NCBI GenBank assembly: GCA_025201705.1
Contig: MU616586.1
Coordinates: forward strand, 32,267-96,266
Origin: Dissophora ornata
Lineage: Eukaryota > Mortierellomycota > Mortierellomycetes > Mortierellales > Mortierellaceae
Length of the DNA: 64,000 bases
Reading direction: 5' to 3'
The notes beneath the pieces are model-generated. The model saw nothing but the letters and a program-made list of their open reading frames with translations. It did no database searches and was not told the DNA's origin. Shown in pieces: positions 12,781 to 24,042 of the stretch (within the stretch, counting starts at the first letter, position 1; each line of letters starts with the position of its first letter). Position numbers and translations under genes: made by a program.

Positions 12781-13104
12781 GATGTCGAATGAGGTAGTGG
12801 TGGAATGGGAGGGAGAACGAATCAACAAAACAAAAAATCGTTCTTTAAACAAACTAGCCTTTGGTGGCTTAAATCACGTGGAAAGTTCCACAGGGCACAC
12901 ATTGTGATTGCATAACCAGGTGGGCAAAACAAGTTCGCAAGACACTTGCCTGAAAGTCATATCCATCATCTTCAAAGACTACCTCTTCTTTCCAAGCAAA
13001 AAAAGCAATTAACTCGTTTGTTTTAATTGTCGTTTCTTCTTTTTTCTTCTGTTCTCTTTCAATAAAGTGGTGGCAGGACAGCAACGACTCTAAAGAAAAG
13101 GAAT

Positions 13105-14648
13105 TTAGTAACCAAGAGCGGTGATCTTCTCCTGGATAGCGGCCAACTCCGAAGACTTGGCACCGGCAGCCTTGGAACGGACGTTGGCAATGGCCTTCTT
13201 GCGCTCGTAGAAAGCCTTGGACTTGACCTTGCGCTTCTCCTCGAGGTTGGCGACAACGTCGTTGTACTTCCAGCCGACCTCGTGGGAGACACGCTTAACG
13301 GTGCAGTACTTGCGGCCAGGCTTAAGCTTGAGGACGCGGAGGGCCGAAGGAACGACAACGCGCTTCATGCGGTCGTATGGTGGGGGGACACCCTCGAAGA
13401 GCTTGATGCGGTCGAGAGCAGCGGCACCACGGGCGGACTTGTGGGGAGTCATACCACGGATAGCACGGTAGAAGATGCGGGAAGGAGCGCGGAAATGGAA
13501 AGAACCGCGGGCGGGGTTGACGACGCAACGCTTACGGAGGAAAGCGTGGTACTTCACTGTATAAACACAATAGAAGAATCCGAGGGAAGAAAACAAAATT
13601 GCTTAGATAAACCTTGCATCATAGAACTGTTGGTCGTAAGAGTATTTTTTTGGATTGCGGGATCCATGTACGTTGTAGTGCTCCTCTTGGACAATGGTAG
13701 ATGATTTAGCGGTCCACAACTGCAGTTTCCTGTCAGCAACCGACACATTCGAGTGCATGGGTGCAGTCATAGTTCGAGCGACGCTGGCTATAGAGAACCT
13801 CCTAATAGAGCCATAGGTTGCCGCACATCCCCTTGCTGTCCATGTCCCTATTTCGCTGCCTAGCTATCCTGTCGATGACTGAGGGCCTTAGGATAAGGGT
13901 ATAGTGTAAAACTTACGCTTGTTACGGAAGAAGGAACCAGAGACGTTCAACTCCTCGCAGCGGACAACAACGACGCGCTGACCGGTGAGGGCCTGCTTAG
14001 CAACAATGGAGGCAAGGCGACCCAAAAGGTGGCCCTTACCGTCGATGACAACCACCTAGTTTTCGTGCGACAAAATGGAGGAGAGACGTCCGTTAGAAAA
14101 CTGAGTCCTTGGAGTGGTTTGGGCTATATTAATCAGGTTTCCCACATGCGTGATTTCAGATGGGTCGCTATGGTTGATGAGAGAGATTGATCCAACTCCG
14201 ATCATGATTTTAGGTGTTTTCTGATCCCCGGCTGTCGAATCGCACAATCCCTGAAAGCCGATCTGCTGCTTTGAAATGATCCATGGTGGTGAATCAAAGA
14301 TTCAACATGAAGAATTCAATGATGAAATGGGTCAAAAATGATCAAAGGTCATGGATGGAGCCCATCCATTGATGAACGAAATCCCATTCCTGGTCTAGCA
14401 GCTCCTCTGTATCGCGAGAAATGGGGGCCATCTCACGAGGTCACATGAAGTTGAGATTCTGTGCAGGGATCCTGCCCGAAAAATCAGATTTAGCCGATCC
14501 TGAAGGCATAATGAAATACGTCCTGGATGATCCTAGTTCCGACATCTCATCAGCGAGATGATCCTTGTGTTGTGATGATCTCTCTCCTCCGCTAGCCTGC
14601 CCAATCAAAGTTTTTGTTTTTTCTCATTACTTTCTCGAACGAGGTCAT
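13105..14648 (-). CDS. RPL16: Large-subunit ribosomal protein uL13 (RPL16/RPL13A)
   Basis: Three exons give 202 residues. Exon 1 (14648-14631) encodes only MTSFEK and ends at a GTAATG donor; exon 2 is 14055-13917 and exon 3 is 13556-13105. The join gives [20 protein letters not shown], which matches the conserved N-terminus of eukaryotic uL13. The body contains [10 protein letters not shown], the [17 protein letters not shown] block, and the [20 protein letters not shown] block. The basic C-terminal helix is typical. It is a structural protein of the 60S subunit. The first intron (575 nt) is far longer than the others in the window and follows only six codons, an arrangement common in fungal ribosomal protein genes. 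In animals introns of the orthologue host C/D snoRNAs (see findings). Confidence 0.97.
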
Positions 14649-15013
14649 GTTGGAAAATATGCGGCAAAAAAGAGGAGGAAAAAAATGTATTTTTGCAGGT
14701 GGCCAATAGTTTTGTTTACGAGCAAGAACTGAAGATGCAATATTGTACACGTCACAATTCGTATCACATGATTGGCCAATACACTGTAGACTGGTGTATC
14801 CAAGATACTCGTCTTGACCACCGTTTAGTTCCAGGTCAGGTCCCCGAAAGCACTACAGGCGAACGGACCGAAATGCAAAGCTATAGCTCTGCATCGCTCC
14901 TGTTTATTCATAATTATCGATCGTCATCCATCTCGTTTCGATACACAGAGCTTGTTTATTGCGCTTTCTTTTGCGCCACCATTCTAGCCGGAAGCTTCTT
15001 TGACTCGGAAGAG
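14649..15013. promoter_or_regulatory. Shared upstream region of uL13 (minus) and a plus-strand transcript
   Basis: This 365-base stretch separates the uL13 start from a plus-strand TATA element at 15014-15020. No coding frame is convincing. It probably acts as a divergent promoter. Confidence 0.4.
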
Positions 15014-15020
15014 TATAAAA
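15014..15020 (+). promoter_or_regulatory. TATA box of the structured RNA candidate
   Basis: TATAAAA in the context AAGAGTATAAAAGCGAGCC, followed at 15031-15060 by a (TCTTC)n-type pyrimidine tract like those found between promoters and start codons elsewhere in the window. Confidence 0.55.
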
Positions 15021-15030
15021 GCGAGCCTCT

Positions 15031-15060
15031 TTCTTCTCTTCTCTTCTCTTCTCTTTTCTC
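15031..15060 (+). repeat. (TTCTC)n pyrimidine tract
   Basis: About six imperfect copies of CTTCT, just downstream of a TATA box. Probably an initiator/leader element. Confidence 0.75.
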
Positions 15061-15600
15061 TCCATTCGCCACCATTGGACGCTTCAGGTAAGTCCAAAAT
15101 GCCTTTTTCTTCCCTCTCTCCACAGCCGGTACACTCTCTCGACGTTTCTCTTCCTCTCTCTCATTCTCTCCTCACTTCTTGGACTACGTCCAGCATTTGC
15201 TTGGCTTCTCTGTATTTACTTGTTTCCACGAGCTTCTTTATTGCTGTTGTCGTTTTGGGGCTATCCACAAGAGGACGGGGTGAGAGTGACAGTTCGACGA
15301 CTAACCAAGCTCTCCTCTTTTGAATACCGTAGCGCGTACCTGGGGCTCGCCCCGCGCGTTGAAGCGATACGTGGTCGCGAATCCGGTCCTATGGCTTTAA
15401 TGGCCGGTAAGTCTATTGTTGATGCTTTGTTACAACAACGAAGACATCGTTTGAGTAAGTCTAACCGTTGGGTTTGATCAACAGGACCGTAAAACGACTT
15501 TGTGTGTCGCAAACACACTACACCCGAAGATTCGGGGGCTGGGCGTGAGAGTAACGTCACTTCGGTGACGTAATTTTCGCGCCCATTGTCCTCGTTTCTT
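15045..15600 (+). ncRNA. Candidate spliced, highly structured non-coding RNA of unknown class
   Basis: Downstream of the TATA box there are two intron-like segments. Intron 1 is 15088-15332 (CAG|GTAAGT donor, ACTAAC branch site near 15300, CCGTAG acceptor). Intron 2 is 15407-15484 (GTAAGT, CTAAC, CAACAG). The retained parts are GC-rich and fold into local hairpins: GGGGCTCGCCCC in exon 2, CCCGAAGATTCGGG near 15523, and a 20-step near-perfect hairpin closed by a UUCG loop at 15541-15584. No ATG-initiated frame of useful length survives splicing. I compared it from memory with U1-U6, U3, SRP, RNase P/MRP and telomerase RNA signatures and recognised none. It ends about 60 bases from the 3' end of the convergent amidotransferase gene, so part of the structure could belong to that mRNA. 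Transcription is inferred, not shown. Confidence 0.4.
15541..15584 (+). other. Long UUCG-capped RNA hairpin
   Basis: The arm GGGCGTGAGAGTAACGTCAC pairs across a TTCG loop with a complementary arm ending CGCGCCC. There is one A-A mismatch and a few G-U pairs, about 20 steps in all. Such a stem is very unlikely by chance. Confidence 0.85.
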
Positions 15601-15646
15601 CGTGTCACGTATACGAGTCATCTCACGTACCTCTGCCTCTGCCTCT

Positions 15647-16714
15647 CTATTCGTCCTGGATGAACTGAATAAGGCGGGCTGCAACCTTGACGCTGTCCAG
15701 GGGATTATCCACGACTTTCAGCGTCGTTTCGGCGAAGTCCTTGTTAAAAGTACCATTCGCCACTCTGAACTTGATAAACTCCTTCATGATCGGACCTGTT
15801 AATTCGGGATGGCCCTGGGTAGATATAATCCTACCGTCATCTGAGATCATGGACTGGTTGGTCGTATGCTCTGTACTCGCCAGAAGCTTAAATCCTTCGG
15901 GAACATCGTGGACAATGTCCTGATGGAGCTCTTGGATTCTCTGTAAAATACCGGCAATGGATGTAATGGTTGTAAATATAGATAGATCTTTTGGCATCCT
16001 ATTTGAGGCGATAGAACACCTTATACTTGACAAGATCATACCATGATGGTATCCTGCCAAAACTTTTGTCCGGCCTCGTTGAGTTCTGTCGAAGTCCAGC
16101 CCAGCTATAGCAAGAAATAACAGGATGTCAGCTACAGTTTCTGTGTGTGCCTTAGTATTGCTAGCATTAGAAATAGCTCTGAACGAACCTCCCAGCCGCG
16201 GGTGCTCTTGCTGACTTGAGCATTGTATGCCCTTCCAATGATCTGATGGCCAAAGCAAATTCCGATCACCTTGGGAGCTTCCTTGTTTCTGGGAATCTGT
16301 CGGACAAACTCGACAAGCTGGTTGATCCAAGGAGTATCGTCATAGGCGTTCGATGCTGCAGGACAAAAGAGAGAGAATGAATAACGAACAGCTCTCAATG
16401 TGCGATGCATTTCATCTTAGTCCACAAAACAGGGAGGAACAGCATTTCTCCGTACCGCTGCCTGAGATCATGATTGCATCCCACTCGTTGAGCTGTGGAT
16501 AAATGTCCTCGCGGACATCAAACCCTCCGAGAACAAGATCGGTATCCTGGTCAATAGCATTCTGCTTCTTAAGTTCCTCTAGTCCCTGAAGAAGGAGTGC
16601 TCTGAAGATGGCGGGGTATTCGCCAAACGCCTCGGCTACGGGGGGGATGGGTGTGCCACAGACCAAAAGCGCAATGCGAATGCTCTTAGTGCCTTGCGAG
16701 ACTGCTGCGACCAT
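15647..16714 (-). CDS. Class I glutamine amidotransferase domain protein (GMP synthase-like)
   Basis: Four exons, 16714-16456, 16355-16189, 16104-16042 and 15940-15647, give 260 residues. The start at 16714 gives MVAAVSQGTKSIRIALLVCG and lies downstream of in-frame CT-rich leader codons, so later Met use is preferred. The nucleophile elbow GICFGHQ places the catalytic Cys at about 120. The other two members of the triad are His207 and Glu209 in TQGHPE. The third exon is only 63 bases and completes GWELGWTSTELNEAGQKFW. It is a stand-alone glutaminase-like domain, as in many fungal proteins annotated GMP synthase-related or gamma-glutamyl peptidase-like; no synthetase domain is attached, so the acceptor substrate is unknown. 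Cytosolic, with no signal peptide. Confidence 0.92.
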
Positions 16715-17220
16715 TTTCCGAGAGATAATGAAGTGTGAAGATATTGATACGTAAAAGCGAGGGTTGACAAGCTGAATGAATGAAGAATGAAAAGAGAGGT
16801 GAAAGAAGAATGTCATTCCATTCACAACCCCACTTTTTGTTGATCGGCACTATTTTCAGTCAGCAAACAAACCCCTATGGAGTGGGTCACGTTTGTGCCT
16901 TTTCGCTGATACATCTTGAATCCAGCTGGCCTCACTGAGTGTGTGTGAATAAAGATGCGCCCGTTGGACATTGTTACACAGAAAGGCCTTGCTTCTCACA
17001 TGTATGCTATGGGAAAGTAACCTAGAAATACGAGTGCCTTTCTGAGGCAGCTCCTATTCCTGTAGCATGTTCTTCTCAGGACAATCTTCAGAAGCAAGAG
17101 CAAAGATTGCGTACCAGACTGGTAGTAGCACGGTATATGCCATCCCATTTGAAAAATGTATGTGGCACGCCCTTGGCCTGTGCGCATGCAGGCACACTTT
17201 ATTTTATGAACAAGACAAGA
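16715..17220. other. Short intergenic interval
   Basis: Leader side of the amidotransferase (C/T-rich on minus at 16760-16810) and 3' flank of the RING ligase gene. No gene seen. Confidence 0.5.
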
Positions 17221-20200
17221 CTACATCATGCTGGCCTCATCTGCATAAAAGTAGTGGTTACCGCCAGCCATACCAGAAGCGGCGAGCAACGCCAAAGGCG
17301 ACATGTAGGACAAAATACCATAGGACCGTCGCTCCTCTCTCCGCGCGGGAACGTCGCTTGACGCCGATGCAGATGTTCTGCCAGCTGAGCTCAAAAAAAA
17401 AAGGAAAGAAAGGACGTTGTTAACAAGATGACAAGAAGGAACATGCCATCCGAAGAATAGACAAGTCATGCTTATTATCCTTTACCTTGCGAGTAGTCCC
17501 TCTTGCAGACGGGACAAATGCCGCGTACCTCTTTGAACCAGGGGTCGATGCAGTGGCTGTGGAAAAAGTGCTTACATGGCAACACTCTCAACCGGTCGCC
17601 AACCTCATACTCGTCAAGACATATCGCACACGGGTCGTATCTTCGCCTCCTGTCTTTTTTCGCTTCCGAAGGTTCTTCTGCTGCCTTTGTTACAGCGGTC
17701 ATGGCTCCCGCCATGCCCACGACCAAATCTTCCCTGTGATGTTGAGTGTCTACCGTCTGACCTAGACCTGGGGTGAGACTGGATGAACTTGTTCGCGGAC
17801 TACTGCTGTTGGATTGGATATCATAGTCACAGAGCTCTTCCGTCTGCTCTTGCGTTTCGAAGCCATCTTTATGCAACTGTTGCTGCCGGCTTGCCATAGA
17901 GAGGTCCTTATTTGTTATGATCGCCCGATCTGCATCCAGAGACAACCTCGAAAACTCCCCAGTTGTAGGTGCATATATATCTGGCAGGTCAATCCCGATC
18001 CTTGAGAACCGCGTCTTGTACTCTGAGATGGGATTCTTCATCTTTTGCTTTTCGTCTCTCCTGCCTTTTGTCTTCTTGGGTTCCGACATGTTTTTGCCGA
18101 CTAGCTTATTGTATGAGCCCTCCTCGGACAGAGTCTCGACTTGCTGAATTTCAAGACTAATCCCTTCCGCTTGCAAAGACGGCCTCTTGAGTTGTCGCTT
18201 GCTCTTGACGTAAGACAATTGACTCACTTGACCAACACCGCGTCCATCATCAACTTCGCTGCTGCTACGACTGCTGCTCTCATAGTCATTGCCTCCCTCT
18301 GCTCCTGTCTCTGAGCAAGGTGCTGTTGGGGCACCGACTCTTTGAACCTGCACGGATGACCTGCGTAGAATCTGTCCCTTAGGACCCATCCAGTTTGTTT
18401 GCGCACCTCCTCTACCATCGTCAGGGACTGCCACTGTGCTCAGACTTGATCGACGGCGCTCATCACTCCATCCTGCAGGTGGGAGGAATCCCGCAGTGCT
18501 GGGAACTGTAGAACTGGTGTTATCTCCGTAGATAGTCGGTGAAGTAATTTCATCTGTGGGCACTATGTACAATGAGGGCAAATCTGTCTCGATTTTCCGA
18601 GGTAGGATGAATCGACTCTTGCGTCTAAGCGTCAGCTGTGGATGCAGAGTGGTGGCTCCTAATACACCCATCGCACTTCCTCGTCTAGCTGTTGCTTGTG
18701 AAAAGGCTGTTGACAAATCTTCTGTGAATCCCTCATCGCTGGTTTGTGTCGTCGCTGCTGGCGTAATATACAAAGAAGGGGACGATCCATGTCTGGCCTC
18801 AGTTGGTGGCGCAAGGGCCAAGGATTGCATCTTGTCGATTTTCAAGCTGACCCATCCTTCTTGCGCATGTGATTTGTACTCCCTTTCCTGATCATTGCTC
18901 TGGCCATTATCGTTTTCGCCTCCATAGTCATGATGCAAGTCCGTATTGGCTTCAGTCCAGCTGCGACACCGGTCTTCTCGACCAACGGCTGCAAGCATCT
19001 TCAAAGACGGACGCCGCCTCATCGTAAAAACACTGTCCTGACCTAAAGCCCTCCTGCTCATGACTTCAAGACCGCCGTAAAGGGTTTCGTCAAATGAGCC
19101 ACTCCTGCGACCCAGAGTTAGAGACTTGATCGCCGAGTTGTTGTGACGAGCAAAGGCGCGTTGGGGAAGGGTCGGTAAAGCGTATGCGCGACATTTGTCC
19201 TTTTCACTGTACTCTTTGGGATCCCTATCCGAACCATTGCCTCTTGGATCTTTTTCCGCATCGGCACTGCTGGCTGGCGCAACCTGGGCGCCGTCTTGAT
19301 GACGATCCTCGTCCTCATCCTCGTCCTCGTCAGAGTATAAGATATCGTCCTCCTGAAAGATCCTGATTTTGTACGTGTCCAATGTCTTTTGATCGACCGT
19401 CCTTAATTTGACGTTGTCCAGCACGATTTGCTGTCGTCTTTGAGAGAGCGAACGTGCCTCGACCACCCCAAATCCGATCCTGCAATTATTATTTTTTTCA
19501 TGCAAAAAAAGAGGGTGTGATGCAAGCATGCGCCTTTTAGTTTACTCATGCTTGACCCCCAGCGAAAAAAAAAAAATCACAATGCAAATGCATGCAAGGT
19601 AGGCGGGAAAAAAATAGGAACGCACAACATCACTTAATTACATACCAGGCACCAAAAATCAAGACCACTGATCCTGAGGCTATCCAAAACAATATACCCA
19701 GAGAGTGATCCGCGACTGGCCGGTTGGGTACTACGGTGGAGGAACTTTGAGGCACCGCGGCCGTAGGAGTCGAGGGTACATTTGGACCAAAGGCACTGTT
19801 GACAAACGTCATTTGCGCAATCACGGACTCGCCTTTGGACTGAGCACTCGTGCGCAAGATCTTGATCAACGCTTGGTCGCTCAATGCCATGACTCCTAGC
19901 AAGGGTGCTGTTGTTGCTGGGGTAAAAGTAGCGGCGTCCTCCAGAGAGCTCGATTCTCCCGGTGTGCTCAACTTTTTGACAATTTGCTTGTCAAGTGCCG
20001 CCCTTTTGCGTTGTTGCTTGATAGCTACAACCTTTGCCACGAGTTCCTCTCTTGTGAGTCCCTCTAACATGGCTCGTTTAGTCAAAACTCCATTACTGTG
20101 GTCTGCTGTTGGTGTCGGGTTTGGGTTTTTGATATAAAAGACGCTCTGTATAGCCCTCTCTGTCTGCGCCTTCAGCTCCTCCAATGAGATATTATTCGCA

Positions 20201-21101
20201 TTGACATCTTGATACATGACCACGCCCGTGACATCTTTCGAAATGGCCTGCACGATTGAAATCAACGTCGCGACATCGCATTCGTCCTCATCATCCTCTG
20301 GGCCAGACTCGTCGTCCGCAGTCGTGCCGTTCCATTCGTGGTATTGCGACGCTTTCGTCAGGAGAGCTGATGACATGAAGGCAATCCAGGGTTGTTCTGT
20401 CGGAGGGTATATCGGAAACGTGTTGCCTAGATCGCATCCGATCGCCCATTCAATCAAAACACCCTAGAACAACAGCCGTTATTTTATCAGAGTGTGATTG
20501 CCTGCATTTCACACAACATGTGAGACAGCTGGACAGAGAGATAATGAATTATGCATACCGTCAAGGGTTCCGAGCCTCCAGCCCCAAACATCTGTGAACT
20601 ATCCACATGATATATCTGACTTGGTGAGATTGTCAGGCTCGAGGTGGGCAACAAAAGAGGTGCTGTACTACTACTGTTGTTGTTTCCCACATCTGCAATG
20701 CTGCTTTCAGTTTCAGATGCCGTAGATGTCGCTAGCGAGGGCGATGACGAGGAAGATGAGGTTGAAGGAAAATCCAGTGCTGCAAAAAGGGTCACATTGG
20801 GGGCTATGATCTGTATCAAAGGTTTCTGGATCACTGGTGCTGAGGCCGTGTCTAGGGCAGCAGCAAGAATGGGAGGGGATGAAAATGCTGTTTTTAACGA
20901 AGTAGTCGCTAATGCATTAATATCAGCTAAATTTTCTTGTCGAGGTTGCGGAATAGAATGAGGGGGTGCGAGTTGGAGGGTGTCGACCGGATACGCATGA
21001 ATCGAGTTCTTGATGTTGATGCTTGCAGGGGCGCCACAAAGAATGACAAATAGGCAGTAAAGACCTCGGACTCGCCGCAAGCAGATAGTAATTGGGTGCA
21101 T
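17221..21101 (-). CDS. Large PA-like / transmembrane / RING-H2 E3 ubiquitin ligase
   Basis: Four exons, 21101-20559, 20463-19646, 19479-17486 and 17384-17221, give about 1172 residues. A signal peptide ([15 protein letters not shown]) opens a luminal region of about 430 residues. That region holds a PA-like segment ([14 protein letters not shown] and [20 protein letters not shown]) interrupted by an acidic Asp/Glu insert. One membrane span lies at about 436-459. A long disordered cytosolic part with an Asp/Glu run is followed by a C3H2C3 RING at 1071-1112 (Cys1071, 1074, 1089, His1091, 1094, Cys1097, 1109, 1112). This is the RNF13/RMR-type layout, which acts at endosome/vacuole membranes. The last exon is inferred from a GTAAAG donor, TTAAC branch and T-rich acceptor and adds about 54 residues; without it the frame stops at 17475 after QGKG. 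Much larger than typical family members. Confidence 0.9.
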
Positions 21102-22719
21102 CTTCTTCCTTGCCTCTCTTTCTCAGACAGCCTGTTTAGCTACTGGCTCCACTCTTGTTTGTGTTTGTCGGAAAAATGGCGAAAAGTTAGGCGAAAGGCG
21201 GGAAAGAGCAAATATCGTAGGCAGCGCGCACCCGTGGTCTTTTACTCGATGGATGCAAAAGATATACTTGGACTTGATGGAATGGGCGCAGCTGTCGATG
21301 TTGTCGCACAAGAAATGATACAGATGAAGGTCGAAATCATAAAGATTAAGGCATCAAAACCAGAGGACCGGCTATAGAGCTAAAGAAGGTGTTGTCCTGA
21401 AGAATGCGCGGGAGTGGCGATAGTTAAACAATTATTGTTCCAAAGTGGGATGTGAGAAGAGTGTTTGAGCGACAGTGACTTAAGAAGAGCTGACGGGATT
21501 GATAAAAGAAGGAATTAAAGACGAGGACAAGATACAGACGTGAGGAAGAGAAAGTAGATGATAGAAGTGAATATGTTGTAGACGGTGAACTAATACGATG
21601 GCTGATACGACGTGAGAGGCATGACGCTGTTGACGGAAGGAAGGAAGGCAGGAATGGCGGGTCGGCTGATAATGGCCCAGATCGCGGGATGCGGGATAGT
21701 GATTATACAGATGCAGGTCCGTTGGAATGGGGTGCGGAGACAAGAGGCGAAAAGAGTTCAGTAACCCGCGGACGACATAAACGAGGGAAGCAGACGACCG
21801 GAAGGGCGAACGAACGCAGACGCGAACGGGGTATAAGAAAGAACAAAAATAAAGAGCGCTCATGCAGAGTTTCCAAAAACTCTGTCTATCGCCTCTCCGT
21901 CTTCTCATGACTGACAAGAACAGGAGAGATTGTGAGGTGCTCTCAAGACAATGGTGAACACTTGTTCACAAAAAAAGTATCAACGAACTGCCCATGGCAT
22001 CCGCACTCTTGCTTTGCTTGCAAAAGCGATGGACAGCTGACGTTATAAGCAAATACCATGGATTTTATCCCTTACTTTTGCGATGTCTCTTACCCCACAC
22101 CTTGCCATTTTCTATTAGTCCGCCTCGGATTTTACTAGCATTGCAGCTGACCCTTATTTCTTTGCTTCGAGCTTCTAGGCCTTGATGCGAGCAGGTGAAA
22201 GGGATACTGCGAAGCGATCCGTATCGAGATTCAACGATGAAGAATGAACGTCAAACAAGTCAAGTAAGCTTCAGGCCTAAAGGTTGACGAACAAGATGCA
22301 AAGCTTTACGCTTTAATAGTTCGAAAGGTGAAAAGCTTGGGTCATAATGGTATATCCTAAAGGACACATGAGGCATATCCCTTTTAAAATATAAGAAAGG
22401 GATCGATTAAGTTGATTGGAGAGTATGTATGCGCGCCTCCTTTTCGTGCCTCCTCACATCCCAACTCCGTGCAAGCCTCTTCGGAAAATAACCACCAGGA
22501 TATTAATAACCAATCGTCAGTTTGATTCACTCTGATTTTAGTGGCAAAAGATCTCGGCCGCATCTTGGTTAGTGCTGTTTTTCACACGATAGCCACATGG
22601 CGTCGTGTCGCGAATTCAACGACGCCTCCACACAACATCCACCTGGAAGAGCTTTGGCGCTATACAACTTTATTACTGTGTCTTTTATCTCATGGCAATT
22701 TTAAATAATGACGGTGGAT
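21102..22719. other. Upstream region of the RING ligase; no firm gene
   Basis: On minus 21500-21900 is pyrimidine-rich and probably holds leader and promoter of the ligase. On plus a 42-codon frame at 21250-21377 (MDAKDILGLDGMGAAVDVVA...) looks protein-like and helical but has no neighbours or known domain. 21980-22700 is AT-rich with nothing recognisable and includes the 3' flank of the alkenal reductase. Confidence 0.4.
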
Positions 22720-23945
22720 TTACAAATCGGCAATCTTGACAACCTGCTTGCCAAAGTTCTTGCCCTGCAACATGCCAACAAAAGCATCGGGGGCACTCTC
22801 AATGCCATCGGCGATGTCCTCCTTGTAGATGATCTCGCCATTCGACAACCAAGATCCAACGTCCTTGACAAAGTCAGCACCGCATTCAGCTGCAAAGTCG
22901 CTGACAATGAATCCGCGCATCGTAATACGCTTGCTGACAATGTACATCAAGTTCTTGACGCCATAAGGATTGGCGGTGTTGTACTGGGAAATCATTCCAC
23001 AGGCAATGATGCGACCGTGGGTATTCATGACCTCGAGAGCGGCGTCGAGGGTCTCACCTCCGACATTTTCGTAATAGATGTCGATACCTTCGGGGGCAGC
23101 GGCCCTCAAGCTGTCCACAATCTTGCCCTTCTTGTAGTTAAAGGCAGCATCAAACTTCAAGTCCTTGAGCAAGAAATCGACCTTATCGTCCGAACCAGCA
23201 GATCCAACAACGCGGAGACCGAGCTTCTTGGCGATTTGGCCGACAAGCTGACCAACGGCGCCAGAAGCAGCTGAGATAAAGATTGTCTCGCCAGCCTTAG
23301 GCTGTCCAATAATCTTGAGGGATGAATACGCGGTCATACCCTGGAGATTAATAGCATTCATGATAAGTAAAACGTTTCATTTCTCGTTTTGTTTCCGCGT
23401 TTCTTGATTGCATGATTAACATACCGGCATGCCCAACACACCAACGTGGGCCGAGAGAGGGATCTTGGACTCGCGAGCACCGGGGATGACGCGAAGACCC
23501 TGGGCAGCGGGGACAACAGAGTACTGCTCCCAGCCGACAAAGCCAGTGACAACAGATCCGACGGGGAAGGCATCGTTCTTCGACTCGATGACCTCAGAGA
23601 CACCAGAGGCGTTCAAAGGCTGACCGATTTGGAAGCCAGCGACATAAGATTTGTCAGTGTCCCTCATCCTGCCGCGCATGTCTGGACAAGTTGAATAAAA
23701 TGGTATGCACGAACGAGATGTTCGTTAATTCACAATGGACATAATCTCCTTTAATTTTTCTTTTGGTGAATTGAGTTTTAGAGCGAATGCTTACAAGGAT
23801 CCAAGGAAATGAAGAGGTTGCGGACAAGGACATCCTTGTCCTTGAGATCAGCTTTGAGCTCATGTGTCTGAACCTCAAAGTGCTCGCCAGCGACGGGAAA
23901 CCCGGTGGGGTATTTCAAGAAGATGACTGATTTGTTCTGGACCAT
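22720..23945 (-). CDS. NADPH-dependent alkenal/enone reductase (zinc-independent MDR, PTGR/LTB4DH type)
   Basis: Three exons, 23945-23795, 23681-23425 and 23340-22720, give 342 residues, the usual family length. The N-terminus is MVQNKSVIFLKYPTGFPVAG. The conserved DPYMRGRMRD block spans the first junction. The nucleotide-binding loop AASGAVG is at 160-166. YYENVGGETLDAAL and GRIIACGMISQYN follow as in prostaglandin reductase/leukotriene B4 dehydrogenase and plant alkenal double-bond reductases. No zinc-ligand cysteines are seen. It should reduce the C=C bond of reactive enals or enones with NADPH, a detoxification step in the cytosol; the true substrate is unknown. A TATAAATA box lies about 90 bases upstream. 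Confidence 0.94.
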
Positions 23946-24032
23946 TGTGTGAAAGTGTTAGGGTTTGATTTGAAAGAGGACTGATGATAATTAAAAAATA
24001 AAAAAAGAAGAAAAAGAAAAGAGGATTCGGTC

Positions 24033-24042
24033 GTATTTATAT
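24033..24042 (-). promoter_or_regulatory. TATA box of the alkenal reductase
   Basis: ATATAAATAC on minus, about 90 bases upstream of the start at 23945. The same CATATAAATAC string occurs upstream of the F-box gene at 46942-46952. Confidence 0.55.

Noticed and set aside
15400..15484. Telomerase RNA template (CTAACC string)
   Set aside because: Only a single CTAACC occurs and it fits an intron branch site; no 1.5-unit telomere template is present.
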